Of a DNA stretch of 64,000 nucleotides, positions 52,254 to 62,017 are shown in pieces. A program made the translations under genes and the position numbers. The notes beneath the pieces were generated by a model. That model ran no database searches, was not told the origin of the DNA, and saw only the letters and a program-made list of their open reading frames with translations. This DNA comes from Prevotella sp. P2-180. Its GTDB lineage: Bacteria; Bacteroidota; Bacteroidia; Bacteroidales; Bacteroidaceae. Every line of letters begins with the position of its first letter. Position 1 is the first letter of the stretch. Location of the stretch: positions 186,001 to 250,000 of the forward strand of contig NZ_NPJI01000110.1 in the NCBI RefSeq assembly GCF_002251435.1. The letters are read 5' to 3'.

Positions 52254-53588
52254 TTATTTATAAACCGTTCGTTTGTCAACTACTCTCACAGCTTTGCCGT
52301 CGCTTACCGGCAGTGTGCCCTTTGGCACTAGTTTAACAATAGGAGTGAGCAGAATTTCGTCTTTCAATGCTCTTGTTATCGACTTCTGAAGTGCGGTAAG
52401 TCGCTGGAAGTCGTCGGTGAAGAGCTGTTCGAGTTCCACCTCCACGGTCATGTTGTCGTTGTTTTCATCGGTAGTGAGAGTTATGAGGTAGTTGTTTGCG
52501 AGTTCCTTAAATTGCATGAGAATCTTCTCGATTTGTATTGGGAAGATGTTCACTCCGCGCAGTACCATCATGTCGTCGCTACGTCCGCGCATGCGGTCGA
52601 GTCTCACGTGGTTTCGTCCACAAGGGCATGAGCGTCCGAGCACTCTCGTGAGGTCGCGTGTGCGGTAGCGCAGTAGCGGCATGGCCTCGCGGTTAAGGGT
52701 GGTAAGCACGAGTTCGCCTATCTCTCCGTCGGGTACTGGTTCGAGTGTTTCCGGGTCTACTATTTCCACTATGTAGTAGTCTTCCCAGAAGTGCAGTCCG
52801 TTTTGTTCCTTACATTCAAATCCCACTCCCGGTCCACACATTTCCGACATGCCGAAAGAGTTGTATGCTTTCACTCCCATCATCTGTTCTATTCGTTTCC
52901 GTTGTTCCTCTGAGTGTGGCTCTGCTCCTATGGCAAGTACGCGAAGTTTGGTGTCCCTACGAGGGTCGATGCCTTGTTCGGCCATTACCTCATGAAGTCG
53001 TGTGACGTAAGAAGGCACGGCATGAACGGCTGTGGTGCCGAAGTCGGTCATGAACTTTATTTGTCGGAGGGAGTTGCCGGCAGCGGCAGGTATGGTGAGC
53101 ATTCCGAGTCGCTCGGCTCCATATTGAAATCCGAGACCGCCAGTGAACATGCCGTAGCCAGAAGAGTTTTGAAACACGTCGTCGGGACGCAGACCGACCA
53201 TCCATAGGTTGCGTGCCACTTGGTTGGCCCACTCGTCGAGGTCTTTCTGTGTGTGAAGTATGACGGTGGGATTTCCCGTGGTGCCTGATGAGGAATGCAG
53301 TCTTACGCATTCTGTCAGGGGTACTGATGCGAGTCCAAAGGGATAAGTGTCACGTAGGTCTTGTTTTGTCGTGAACGGAAGTCGTCTGACATCGTCGACT
53401 TTATTGATGCTTTCAGGAGTCACCCCCGCCTCTTCAAGTCTTTGCTTGTAGACGGGGTTGTTCATGCATTGTCTTACTGTGGAACGCAGTCGTTCCACCT
53501 GTAACTTCTCGATCTCTTCCCTTGACATTGTCTCTTGTTCCGGGTCGAGATATTCTGATTTCCAGTCAGGTAATGGTCTTCTATACAT
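52254..53588 (-). CDS. paaK: Phenylacetate-CoA ligase (first copy)
   Basis: The 444-residue PaaK-type ligase has LHSSSGTTGNPTVILHTQKDL, NSFGMSEMCGPGVGFECKEQNGLHFWEDYY and RGRSDDMMVLRGVNIFPIQIE. It directly follows iorB, the classic arrangement in which IorAB makes aryl-acetyl-CoA and the ligase interconverts it with the free acid. The reverse (ATP-forming) direction is plausible but is inference. Confidence 0.93.
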   Translation of the reverse strand: MYRRPLPDWKSEYLDPEQETMSREEIEKLQVERLRSTVRQCMNNPVYKQRLEEAGVTPESINKVDDVRRLPFTTKQDLRDTYPFGLASVPLTECVRLHSSSGTTGNPTVILHTQKDLDEWANQVARNLWMVGLRPDDVFQNSSGYGMFTGGLGFQYGAERLGMLTIPAAAGNSLRQIKFMTDFGTTAVHAVPSYVTRLHEVMAEQGIDPRRDTKLRVLAIGAEPHSEEQRKRIEQMMGVKAYNSFGMSEMCGPGVGFECKEQNGLHFWEDYYIVEIVDPETLEPVPDGEIGELVLTTLNREAMPLLRYRTRDLTRVLGRSCPCGRNHVRLDRMRGRSDDMMVLRGVNIFPIQIEKILMQFKELANNYLITLTTDENNDNMTVEVELEQLFTDDFQRLTALQKSITRALKDEILLTPIVKLVPKGTLPVSDGKAVRVVDKRTVYK

Positions 53589-53632
53589 AGTATTTTTTTT
53601 AAGAGGAGTGTGGAGAGAGAAGTGTATCCTCT

Positions 53633-54202
53633 TTACTCTTTCCCCATATCAAACGCTTTGAGATTGGCTTCCACTACGGCTTCTCCCTTTCTTGCGAAAA
53701 TGGTGGCGACGGCATTGCGTAATGCTTCCGTAGAGATGATGCCGATATATTTTGCAGCCATGCCAAGCAGTACGACGTTGGCGGAGCGTGCAGAACCAGC
53801 TTCCTTGGCCGCTGCCTCGATGTCGAGCATTACAACCTTGTTTGGCAATGAGTTCAGCTCGTCGAAAAGAGCCTGTTCGTCGGGATAGTTCGGAATGTTG
53901 ACAAACGGCTTGTTGCTTGTCACTATCACACCGTCCTTGGCGAGATAAGGCAGGTAGCGCAGTGCTTCCATAGGTTCCATGGAAATAATAAGGTCGGCGC
54001 CGCCCTTTTGTATCAAGTCGCTGTAGATGGTGTCGGTGGAGAGGCGGAGGTTTGACTGAACGTCACCGCCTCGCTGGCTCATGCCGTGTACCTCAGCCTG
54101 CTTGAGATTAATGTTTGCCTTTGTGGCGGCTTCGCCTATGATTGTAGCGACGGAGAGAATGCCTTGTCCTCCCACACCGCAAAGTATAATGTCTTTTTTC
54201 AT
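53633..54202 (-). CDS. iorB: Indolepyruvate:ferredoxin oxidoreductase, beta subunit
   Basis: The 189-residue gamma-domain subunit starts MKKDIILCGVGGQGILSVATIIGEAA and contains SQRGGDVQSNLRLS, both characteristic of IorB/PorC-type proteins. With IorA it oxidatively decarboxylates aromatic 2-oxo acids (indolepyruvate, phenylpyruvate) to aryl-acetyl-CoA, reducing ferredoxin. It lies 46 bases after iorA in the operon. Confidence 0.94.
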   Translation of the reverse strand: MKKDIILCGVGGQGILSVATIIGEAATKANINLKQAEVHGMSQRGGDVQSNLRLSTDTIYSDLIQKGGADLIISMEPMEALRYLPYLAKDGVIVTSNKPFVNIPNYPDEQALFDELNSLPNKVVMLDIEAAAKEAGSARSANVVLLGMAAKYIGIISTEALRNAVATIFARKGEAVVEANLKAFDMGKE

Positions 54203-54248
54203 AACTCGTTTTTTTTCGTATTATCTCAACTTTCAGGGAGTTAAGGAG

Positions 54249-55871
54249 TTATCCTTTCGCCTTTCTTTCCTTTGCGTGTCTTGCCGCAGTCTGTATACAT
54301 TCGCGGCGAGGGATGATGACCGACACTCCGTTGTATTCTATTTCTTCACGTATGGTGCGTGTGATTTCCTCCATATTTTTTGGAAGAGGCACTACCACTC
54401 TTACGTGTTCGGGCTCAACGCCCAGTCCGATGCAGATGGCTTCAAACTTGTTTGTTCCCGCAGAGTCCTGGCCGCCGGTCATACCAGTGGTGAGGTTGTC
54501 GGATATGATGACGGTGATGTTCGACTTGTCGTTTACAGCGTCGAGCAGTCCAGTCATGCCCGAGTGTGTGAATGTGGAGTCGCCGATGACTGCAATGGCT
54601 GGGAATAGTCCTGCGTCGGCAGCACCCTTTGCCATAGTGATGGACGCTCCCATGTCAACACAGCTTGACAATGCCTTGAAAGGAGGCAGTGCGCCGAGGG
54701 TGTAGCAGCCGATGTCGCCGAAGATGCGATGGTCGGGATATTCCTCTGCTACCTTGTTGAGTGCGGCATACACATCGCGGTGTCCGCATCCCATGCAGAG
54801 CTGTGGAGGACGAGGCGCAAGGTTTTGTGCTGTGGGCAGTATTTCGGGAACTTCCACTCCAATGGCAGCTGCCACACAGTCTGGTGTGAGCTCTCCGGTG
54901 CGTGGCAGGTCGCCAGTGAGTCGTCCTGTCACCTTGTATCCCGTTCCGAGCATACCCTTTACCATTTCTTCCACAACAGGTTGTCCGTCTTCAACGACGA
55001 GCAGTTTCGCACTTTCAGCGGCAAGATGCTGTATGCGCTCTTCTGGTATAGGATACTGCGACACCTTTTCTATATTATATAAGGCCTGTTGCTCTTCTGG
55101 CAGTTGCGCGAGAGCCTCTTTCACGTAGTTGTAGCCAATGCCGCAAGCCACGATGCCGGTTTTCTTTTCTTTGTTGTCGGATTCGGATATCTCTGTGCGG
55201 TTGAAGTCAGACACCTTGCTGGCTTCAATCATGGCGTTCTGCTTTTCTATGAGAACCTCATATTTCCTTCTTGCAATAGCAGGCAGTAGCACCCAAGCGT
55301 CAGTAGAGATGTGAATGTCGTTTTGCTTGCGAGGCTCCTTGATGTTCACACCGGCACGAGAGTGGGCGAGGCGTGTAACGACGCGAAGCAAGACAGGTTC
55401 CTTTATAGCTTCGGAATAGTCGAAAGCTGCTGCCATCATGTCGTAGGCCTCCTGCTGATTGGAAGGTTCAAACACTGGTATGAGGGCAAACTTGCCATAG
55501 AAGCGAGAGTCTTGTTCGTTCTGGCTTGAGTGCATTGAAGGGTCGTCGGCTGCAAGCACCACGAGGCCGCCTTCCACACCAGTTATGGCGCTATTGATGA
55601 ATGCGTCGGCGCATACGTTCATGCCCACATGTTTCATGCACACAAGAGCACGCTTTCCGGCGTATGACATACCAAGAGCCGCTTCCATTGCGGTTTTTTC
55701 GTTTGTACACCAGCGTGAGTGAATACCACGCTCCTTTGCTAAGGGATCATTTTGGATAAACTCAGTGATTTCTGTTGATGGAGTGCCAGGATAAGCATAC
55801 ACGCCGCTAAGTCCGGCATGTATTGCTCCCAAGGCAATCGCTTCATCTCCAAGAAGAAGTTTTTTTACCAT
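54249..55871 (-). CDS. iorA: Indolepyruvate:ferredoxin oxidoreductase, alpha subunit
   Basis: The 540-residue TPP enzyme has an N-terminal pyrimidine-binding half (GDEAIALGAIHAGLSGVYAYPGTPSTEI) and a C-terminal TPP-pyrophosphate domain (CMGCGHRDVYAALNK and GDSTFTHSGMTGLLDAVNDKSNITVIISDN). It is shorter than the archaeal form and ends shortly after VIIPRRECIQTAARH without the CxxCxxC clusters of a ferredoxin domain, so electrons must pass to a separate carrier or the cluster lies elsewhere. It is the first gene of the nine-gene operon and has its own promoter. Confidence 0.94.
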   Translation of the reverse strand: MVKKLLLGDEAIALGAIHAGLSGVYAYPGTPSTEITEFIQNDPLAKERGIHSRWCTNEKTAMEAALGMSYAGKRALVCMKHVGMNVCADAFINSAITGVEGGLVVLAADDPSMHSSQNEQDSRFYGKFALIPVFEPSNQQEAYDMMAAAFDYSEAIKEPVLLRVVTRLAHSRAGVNIKEPRKQNDIHISTDAWVLLPAIARRKYEVLIEKQNAMIEASKVSDFNRTEISESDNKEKKTGIVACGIGYNYVKEALAQLPEEQQALYNIEKVSQYPIPEERIQHLAAESAKLLVVEDGQPVVEEMVKGMLGTGYKVTGRLTGDLPRTGELTPDCVAAAIGVEVPEILPTAQNLAPRPPQLCMGCGHRDVYAALNKVAEEYPDHRIFGDIGCYTLGALPPFKALSSCVDMGASITMAKGAADAGLFPAIAVIGDSTFTHSGMTGLLDAVNDKSNITVIISDNLTTGMTGGQDSAGTNKFEAICIGLGVEPEHVRVVVPLPKNMEEITRTIREEIEYNGVSVIIPRRECIQTAARHAKERKAKG

Positions 55872-55908
55872 TTTGTTGATATTTAGTTTTTATTTTTTTT
55901 ATTGGTTG

Positions 55909-55939
55909 CAAAGATACGCTTTTTTCTTTTATCAGCAAT
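55909..55939 (-). promoter_or_regulatory. Promoter of the iorA operon
   Basis: On the minus strand, TATCTTTG (55909-55916) is preceded by ATTG (55936-55939) at 19 bp, close to the Bacteroidetes consensus. The leader would be about 33 bases. The surrounding 300 bases are very AT-rich and hold no gene. Confidence 0.65.
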
Positions 55940-56078
55940 AAAAAAACTGTTTTTTTGCAATAATAATATTGTTTTGTCAATAAAATATGTATTTTTATAC
56001 TAAAAACTACATAAAAACTTCTTTTCTCAGAATAGGTTTTGTCTTGTGTAGGTGCAGGCTATCGTCAGCAATATTTTA

Positions 56079-56107
56079 TCCAGGGCGTCGTTTCGCTTTG
56101 CCCTGGA
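56079..56107. terminator. Hairpin after the HD-domain gene
   Basis: An 8-bp GC-rich stem (TCCAGGGC/GCCCTGGA) with a 13-base loop lies about 60 bases after the stop of the HD-domain gene on the minus strand and is followed by TAAAATATT. A weak terminator is the likely role. Confidence 0.5.
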
Positions 56108-56168
56108 CTAAGTTTTATAGGGATTAACTCCTTTAACTTCCCTTTATTACGAAAGTTGAGTAAATAAA

Positions 56169-58220
56169 TTATGCTTTTGCCGTGGGATAACTGACGCGGG
56201 CATGATAGATGGTCTTGAGCTTTTCGCACAACACTGTCTTGGCGTAAGTGATATCGCGGAAGGTGATAGGACACTCACGGAAAAATCCTTCGGCCACCAT
56301 GCCGTCAATAAGTCTGTTTACAAGTTCGCGTATAGACTTCTCAGTGTAGTCGGGCAGCGAACGTGAGGCGGCTTCAGTGGCATCTGCCATCATGAGTATA
56401 GCCTGCTCGCGTGTAAAGGGGTTTGGACCGGGATAGGTGAAGAGAAGTTCGTCGACCTCTTCGTCAGGATGTTCGTTTTTATATTTCACATAAAAATACT
56501 TTGCCTTGCCCTGTCCATGGTGTGTACAGATGAAATCTTTTATTATGGATGGTAGTCCCGACCGTTCAGCCATTTTCAGTCCTTCGGTGACATGGCTGAT
56601 GATTATTTGTGCGCTTTCAATATATGACAAGTCCTCATGAGGGTTGATGCCTGACTGGTTTTCGGTGAAATATATAGGGTTGATGGTCTTGCCTATGTCG
56701 TGATATAGCGCACCGGTTCTTACCAGTTGTGCCTTTGCGCCTATCTTGTTGGCTATTTCCGAGGCAAGATTGCCCACCTGTATGGAATGCTGGAATGTGC
56801 CTGGAGCCACCTCACTCATGCGGCGAAGTAATGGGTTGTTGGAATTTGACAGCTCGATGAGCGTAATGTCGGAGATGAAGCCGAAGGTTTTTTCAAGAAG
56901 ATAGAGTAGGGGATAGGCAAACAACAGGAGGATGCCATTGATGATGAGATAGTTGTAATAGCTCATGTCAAACTCTGAGAATGCGGACATGCGGATGAGG
57001 TCGAAGGCGAAGTTCATGGTCATAGCCACTATGGTGACGATGATGGCGGTCTTGAACAGCTGTGACCTGAATTGCAGGTCTCTGAGACTATATACGGCTG
57101 CCATGCCAGCCAATGTTTCCACCACGATAAATTCCATGGGGTGTTGCAGCATAAGGGCACATATGAGAACCATGGCTACGTGGGTGATGATGGCTGTACG
57201 AGAGTCCATGAACACACGTGTGAAAATGGGCACCATAGCATAGGGAATGATATACACGTGGGCTATAGTATTGCGCACCATGAGTCCGGTGAGCAGTGAG
57301 AAGATGACTATCAGGGAGTAGAGCATGGCCACGTTGCGGGCTTTCTCGAAATAGTCCTTTCGGAATAGGGTGAGGTATATGGTGAAGAAAAGAATTATTA
57401 CGAAGACATATAGGGCCTTGCCTAAGAGTGTGAGCCGCTGTTGTGTCTCGTCGCTATTGCGTCGTTCGTTTTCTTTTTTGAATGATTCAATGGTCCGGTA
57501 AACATTCTCGTCTACAATCTCGCCGCGGTCGATGATTTTCTGTCCTTTTTGTGCTATGCCGCTTGCCAGCGGGACACTGCTTACGAGGTCGCGCATGCTT
57601 TCCTCGCTTCTGTCCTTGTCGTAGATGATGTTCGGCACGATATAGTTGTTGAGGTTGCATTTCTGCAACTGGCTGCGGTGCTGTTCGAGAATGTTGTCGA
57701 GAAATAGCTGCTCGTATGCTTTCTTGGTAGACAAGAACTGTGCCATAACCATCGACGTGGCGTTTTTGCCGTTGACAATCCTTACCATGCGGGTGGTGTC
57801 GGAAGCGAAGGTGCTATAATCCGACGAACTGACAATACCAATCTGATATATGCGGTGGAGACGGTTGGCAATGATGCTGATATAATCGTCTGAAAGTCCG
57901 GGTATGCCCTCTGAGTGGTCGGTGACAAACTTCCTTACCATGTTGCCCTCTATGTCCTTGTTGTAATTGAAATACGGTTCGTATTCTTTGAGAAGACTGT
58001 CTTTCTCTTTTTTTACTGCCAACTCGGATTTGTAGATAGGAAAGTCGAAAGGAGCGGTGAAGTCAGCATATTTCCATGGCTTCCCCTGCTCTACATAAAA
58101 ATAGTTTTGGCCGTCCTGAGGCATTAGCCAAACAATGATAGCCACCGTTGCCAAGACGATGGCGCTTCTTGTAAGGATATCATGCCAAGTGACGTCTTCC
58201 TTGAAGTTAAAACTGCTCAT
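56169..58220 (-). CDS. 7TMR-HD-type membrane protein with HDIG domain (PgpH-like)
   Basis: The 683-residue protein has one N-terminal membrane span, a large extracytoplasmic 7TMR-HDED-like domain, about seven membrane helices (from VFVIILFFTIYLTLF to INGILLLFAYPLLYLLEKT) and a C-terminal HD domain with HDIGKTINPIYFTENQSG and DFICTHHGQGKAKYFY. Homologues in Firmicutes (PgpH) degrade c-di-AMP, and the same activity is likely. It is divergent from gltX. A TATCTTTG -7 box at 58277-58284 drives it. Confidence 0.9.
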   Translation of the reverse strand: MSSFNFKEDVTWHDILTRSAIVLATVAIIVWLMPQDGQNYFYVEQGKPWKYADFTAPFDFPIYKSELAVKKEKDSLLKEYEPYFNYNKDIEGNMVRKFVTDHSEGIPGLSDDYISIIANRLHRIYQIGIVSSSDYSTFASDTTRMVRIVNGKNATSMVMAQFLSTKKAYEQLFLDNILEQHRSQLQKCNLNNYIVPNIIYDKDRSEESMRDLVSSVPLASGIAQKGQKIIDRGEIVDENVYRTIESFKKENERRNSDETQQRLTLLGKALYVFVIILFFTIYLTLFRKDYFEKARNVAMLYSLIVIFSLLTGLMVRNTIAHVYIIPYAMVPIFTRVFMDSRTAIITHVAMVLICALMLQHPMEFIVVETLAGMAAVYSLRDLQFRSQLFKTAIIVTIVAMTMNFAFDLIRMSAFSEFDMSYYNYLIINGILLLFAYPLLYLLEKTFGFISDITLIELSNSNNPLLRRMSEVAPGTFQHSIQVGNLASEIANKIGAKAQLVRTGALYHDIGKTINPIYFTENQSGINPHEDLSYIESAQIIISHVTEGLKMAERSGLPSIIKDFICTHHGQGKAKYFYVKYKNEHPDEEVDELLFTYPGPNPFTREQAILMMADATEAASRSLPDYTEKSIRELVNRLIDGMVAEGFFRECPITFRDITYAKTVLCEKLKTIYHARVSYPTAKA

Positions 58221-58276
58221 GTTGATGTGGTTTATTACTTTTCGAGGGCGAAAATACTAAAAAAATAGCAGAAACA

Positions 58277-58328
58277 CAAAGATAAATGGAAAAAAATGTT
58301 TAAAAGTGGATTTTATTTATTACTTTTG
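58277..58328. promoter_or_regulatory. Divergent promoters between the HD-domain gene and gltX
   Basis: TATCTTTG on the minus strand (58277-58284) faces the HD-domain gene, and TACTTTTG on the plus strand (58321-58328) faces gltX. The two boxes are 36 bp apart, so polymerase binding at one may interfere with the other. Confidence 0.6.
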
Positions 58329-58368
58329 CAAAAATTATTTTCTGATTACATCGAAATAAGCAACAAAA

Positions 58369-59886
58369 ATGGCAGAAAGAAGAGTAAGGGTGCGCTTTGC
58401 ACCAAGCCCTACGGGGGCATTGCACATTGGCGGTGTACGTACCGCGCTTTACAACTATCTTTTCGCACGTCAGCATGGCGGCGACATGATTTTCAGAATA
58501 GAAGACACAGACTCCAATCGTTTCGTGCCTGGAGCGGAAGAGTATATCATTGAGTCGTTCCGTTGGCTCGGCATCAACTTTGACGAGGGTGTTTCATTTG
58601 GCGGCGAGCATGGGCCATACAGGCAAAGCGAGCGACGCGAAATATATAAGAAGTATGTCGGTCAACTTCTTGAGTCTGGCAAGGCTTATATAGCTTTCGA
58701 CACTCCAGAGGAGCTTGAGGCTAAGCGCGGCGAGATTCAGAATTTCCAGTACGACGCTTCTACGCGACTGTTGATGCGCAACTCTTTGTCGATGCCAAAG
58801 GAAGAGGTGGATAGGCTTATCGCAGAGGGACAGCAATATGTGGTGAGGTTTAAAATCGAGCCTGGAGAGGCTGTACATGTAGACGACCTCATAAGAGGCG
58901 ACGTAAAGATCATGAGCGACATTCTTGACGACAAGGTGCTGTACAAGAGTGCCGACCAACTGCCTACATATCATTTGGCCAACATCGTTGACGACCACCT
59001 GATGGAGGTCACCCATGTAATTAGAGGCGAGGAGTGGTTGCCAAGCGCACCGCTTCATGTGCTTCTCTACAAGGCGTTTGGCTGGGAAGACACTATGCCG
59101 CGTTTCGCCCACCTTCCGCTGCTGCTCAAGCCAGAAGGAAAGGGAAAACTCAGTAAGCGCGACGGCGACAGACTGGGATTTCCTGTGTTCCCCTTGGAAT
59201 GGCATGACCCGAAGACGGGAGAGGTGTCGGCGGGATACCGTGAGAGTGGCTACTTCCCAGAGGCGGTCATCAACTTTCTCGCGTTCCTCGGATGGAATCC
59301 AGGTACCGAACGAGAGATGTATTCCCTCGACGAACTCGTGCCATTGTTTGACATAACGAAATGCAGCAAGGCAGGTGCCCGTTTTGACTATCAAAAAGGT
59401 ATTTGGTTCAACCATGAATATATTCTTCAGAAAACACCATCGGAAATTGCCGAGCTCTTCGCTCCCATAGTAAGGGCGAACGGGGTGGAGACATCTATTG
59501 AACGTGTGACAAAGGTGGTGGAGATGATGAAAGACCGTGTGAACTTCGTGAAGGAGCTATGGCCTCTATGCTCGTTCTTCTTCGTGGCTCCTACGGAGTA
59601 TGACGAGAAGACTCGCAAGAAAAGGTGGAAAGAAGACTCGGCCCAGGCTATGGGCGAACTTGCCACGCTGATTGAAGAACTCGACGACTTCTCGGTGGAA
59701 GCACAGGAGAAAGCTGTCCATGAGTGGATAGAACAGAAGGGGTATAAGCTTGGCAACATCATGAATGCCTGGAGACTGACGCTTGTAGGCGAAGGCAAGG
59801 GACCGGGAATGTTTGATATTTCCGCTTTCCTTGGCAAGGAGGAAACACTTGCCAGAATGAAACGTGCAATAGAATCATTAGGTTGA
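58369..59886 (+). CDS. gltX: Glutamyl-tRNA synthetase
   Basis: This 505-residue class I synthetase charges tRNA-Glu. It has the HIGH-type motif in [18 protein letters not shown] and the KMSKS-type motif [15 protein letters not shown], and its length matches bacterial discriminating GluRS. The start [16 protein letters not shown] follows the promoter by about 40 bases. It is followed after four bases by waaA, a common Bacteroidales neighbour. Confidence 0.97.
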   Translation: MAERRVRVRFAPSPTGALHIGGVRTALYNYLFARQHGGDMIFRIEDTDSNRFVPGAEEYIIESFRWLGINFDEGVSFGGEHGPYRQSERREIYKKYVGQLLESGKAYIAFDTPEELEAKRGEIQNFQYDASTRLLMRNSLSMPKEEVDRLIAEGQQYVVRFKIEPGEAVHVDDLIRGDVKIMSDILDDKVLYKSADQLPTYHLANIVDDHLMEVTHVIRGEEWLPSAPLHVLLYKAFGWEDTMPRFAHLPLLLKPEGKGKLSKRDGDRLGFPVFPLEWHDPKTGEVSAGYRESGYFPEAVINFLAFLGWNPGTEREMYSLDELVPLFDITKCSKAGARFDYQKGIWFNHEYILQKTPSEIAELFAPIVRANGVETSIERVTKVVEMMKDRVNFVKELWPLCSFFFVAPTEYDEKTRKKRWKEDSAQAMGELATLIEELDDFSVEAQEKAVHEWIEQKGYKLGNIMNAWRLTLVGEGKGPGMFDISAFLGKEETLARMKRAIESLG

Positions 59887-59890
59887 GAAT

Positions 59891-61114
59891 ATGCTGTATA
59901 ATTTGGCGATATACTTCTATCTGTTGGGTGTGGCCATTGCCAGCATCTTCAGTTCCAAGGTGAAGAAGATGTGGCGCGGCGAACGAAAGGCGTTTGACGT
60001 GCTGAAGGCAAAGGTAGACCCTGCAGCGGAGTATATTTGGGTGCATGCCGCGTCGCTTGGAGAATTTGAGCAAGGACGTCCCATAATCGAACGCATTAGG
60101 GCTACACATCCAGAGTACAAGATTCTTCTTACGTTTTTCTCGCCTTCAGGATATGAAGTTAGGAAAAACTATGAAGGTGCAGACATCATCTGCTATCTGC
60201 CGCTCGACACTCCGATAAATGCACTGCGTTTCCTTCGTCTTATACGCCCTAAGGTGGCATTTTTCATCAAATATGAGTTTTGGTACAACTACCTTCATAT
60301 TCTCAAGCACCGCAATGTGCCAACATATAGTGTTTCAAGCATCTTCCGGCCTGACCAGATATTCTTCCGTTGGTATGGGCGGCATTATGCAGGAGTGCTG
60401 CGTTGCTTCACACACTTCTTCGTGCAGAACGAGCAGAGCCGACAGCTGCTGGAGAAAATCGGCATCACAGAGGTGAGCATAACTGGTGACACGCGTTTTG
60501 ACCGTGTGCTGCAGATAAAGGAGCAGTCGAAGCATCTGCCCATTGTGGAGTCGTTTGTGAAGGGTGCTACCCACGTGTTTGTGGCAGGAAGCAGTTGGTC
60601 GCCCGACGAGGATATCTTTATACCTTATTATAATAATAAGGAAGACTGGCGGATAATAATCGCCCCTCACGTGATAAGCGAGGAACACCTACAGCAGATA
60701 GAACAGAAATATGGCGATGGCGTGGTGAGATACACCAAGACCGACGAGCAGAAGGTTTCCGGAGCCCGTTGTCTCATCATCGACTGTTTCGGACTACTTT
60801 CGAGCATATATCATTATGGCAATGTGGCTTATGTAGGTGGCGGCTTCGGCGTGGGAATACACAATGTGCTGGAAGCGGCAGTTTGGGACATACCCGTGAT
60901 ATTCGGTCCGAACAATAAGCATTTTCAGGAAGCCCAGGCTTTGATGGCTTGTGGAGGCGGTTTTGAAATTTCTGATGCCAATGCCTTCGGCAAGTTGGTG
61001 GACAACTTTGCCGAAGACAAGCATTATCTGAAGTACTGTGGCGACAAGGCTGGCCACTATGTGAAAAGCCAGGCCGGAGCCACGGAAATGATACTCAATG
61101 AAGTGAGACTTTAG
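59891..61114 (+). CDS. waaA: 3-deoxy-D-manno-octulosonic acid (Kdo) transferase
   Basis: The 407-residue GT30 enzyme adds Kdo to lipid A precursors at the inner membrane. It has an N-terminal membrane anchor (MLYNLAIYFYLLGVAIASIF), the acceptor-side signature WVHAASLGEFEQGRPIIERI, and the nucleotide-sugar region GGFGVGIHNVLEAAVWDIPVIFGPNNKHFQEA. Transcribed with gltX. Confidence 0.95.
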   Translation: MLYNLAIYFYLLGVAIASIFSSKVKKMWRGERKAFDVLKAKVDPAAEYIWVHAASLGEFEQGRPIIERIRATHPEYKILLTFFSPSGYEVRKNYEGADIICYLPLDTPINALRFLRLIRPKVAFFIKYEFWYNYLHILKHRNVPTYSVSSIFRPDQIFFRWYGRHYAGVLRCFTHFFVQNEQSRQLLEKIGITEVSITGDTRFDRVLQIKEQSKHLPIVESFVKGATHVFVAGSSWSPDEDIFIPYYNNKEDWRIIIAPHVISEEHLQQIEQKYGDGVVRYTKTDEQKVSGARCLIIDCFGLLSSIYHYGNVAYVGGGFGVGIHNVLEAAVWDIPVIFGPNNKHFQEAQALMACGGGFEISDANAFGKLVDNFAEDKHYLKYCGDKAGHYVKSQAGATEMILNEVRL

Positions 61115-61134
61115 GGGAGAAAGGTCTTGACTCC

Positions 61135-62013
61135 TTAACTTTCTATGAAAGTGTCGATGAGCTTTTGGGTCTCGGCACTTTCAAGCTTTTTAAGACCTTC
61201 GTCCTCCATGTCTATCCTGTTGGCAAGGAAGAGGATGTTGTCGTAGCTCAGCGGTAATACCGCCTTGTGGATAATCATGGAAAGGATAATGACCATACGG
61301 TCGGTCATGAGGAATCTTTCGCATAAGGAAGGGTTGGCTTTCAGATATTCCTCTACAGGCGAAGAAAAGCCCTCGCTCTTAAACCTTATGCGCATCTTGT
61401 TGCGCATCATCGCCCGATAGTTACCCCTGTGACAGTTTTCAACAGCCATCTCGCGGAACAGGGATCGCATTGACCACTCGGCGGTCTCAAGCTGAGCAAT
61501 GAGTCCGTTGAGTATTCTTGACTGAGAGTCATATCCTTCCCAGTCTTTCTTGCATTTGTAGCGCATATCATGTTCCACTTCGTGCCATCCTTCAGAGAAA
61601 ACGGTGCGTATCTGTATCTCGTATGTACTGTCGATGTATTTAGCAAACTCTTCGGGAAGAGCCTTGCGGAAGTCGTCGATGTATTCCTCTGGCAGGCTTC
61701 GGGTGATGTTTAGGCGTTGCGGGCGGAAGGTCGAAGTGTCGAATTCGTCGATGCTTTGTTTCACCACGTCGCCGCAACCGAAGAATGTGGAAAGCACATC
61801 AACATCGTCGGGGAAATAAACAACGATGCGCAGTCCGATGATGTCTTGTATCAGGCCTTGGCCGCTAAGATACTGTTCGCCTTTTAATGCCATCTTGTGG
61901 CGTATTGACTCAATGGATTTCACTCTCCAGAAAAGCCGGAACATAAGTCCGCTTTTTTCTATTTGCCGCGACAGGTCTTGTTGCAGCTGGTCTGCAATGT
62001 CTTTTATTGTCAT
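61135..62013 (-). CDS. RelA/SpoT-domain protein (small alarmone-synthetase-like)
   Basis: The 292-residue protein contains a RelA/SpoT nucleotidyltransferase-like core (IESIRHKMALKGEQYLSGQGLIQDIIGLRIVVYFPDDVDVL; TYEIQIRTVFSEGWHEVEHDMRYK) but no HD, TGS or ACT domain, plus a helical C-terminal extension of about 110 residues. The expected Y-x-S-x-H segment of (p)ppGpp synthetases is not evident between these blocks; FRPQRLN stands at about the matching place. The product may therefore not be (p)ppGpp. It starts five bases after the xerD stop, so it is probably co-transcribed with xerD. Confidence 0.82.
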   Translation of the reverse strand: MTIKDIADQLQQDLSRQIEKSGLMFRLFWRVKSIESIRHKMALKGEQYLSGQGLIQDIIGLRIVVYFPDDVDVLSTFFGCGDVVKQSIDEFDTSTFRPQRLNITRSLPEEYIDDFRKALPEEFAKYIDSTYEIQIRTVFSEGWHEVEHDMRYKCKKDWEGYDSQSRILNGLIAQLETAEWSMRSLFREMAVENCHRGNYRAMMRNKMRIRFKSEGFSSPVEEYLKANPSLCERFLMTDRMVIILSMIIHKAVLPLSYDNILFLANRIDMEDEGLKKLESAETQKLIDTFIES

Positions 62014-62017
62014 ATTG

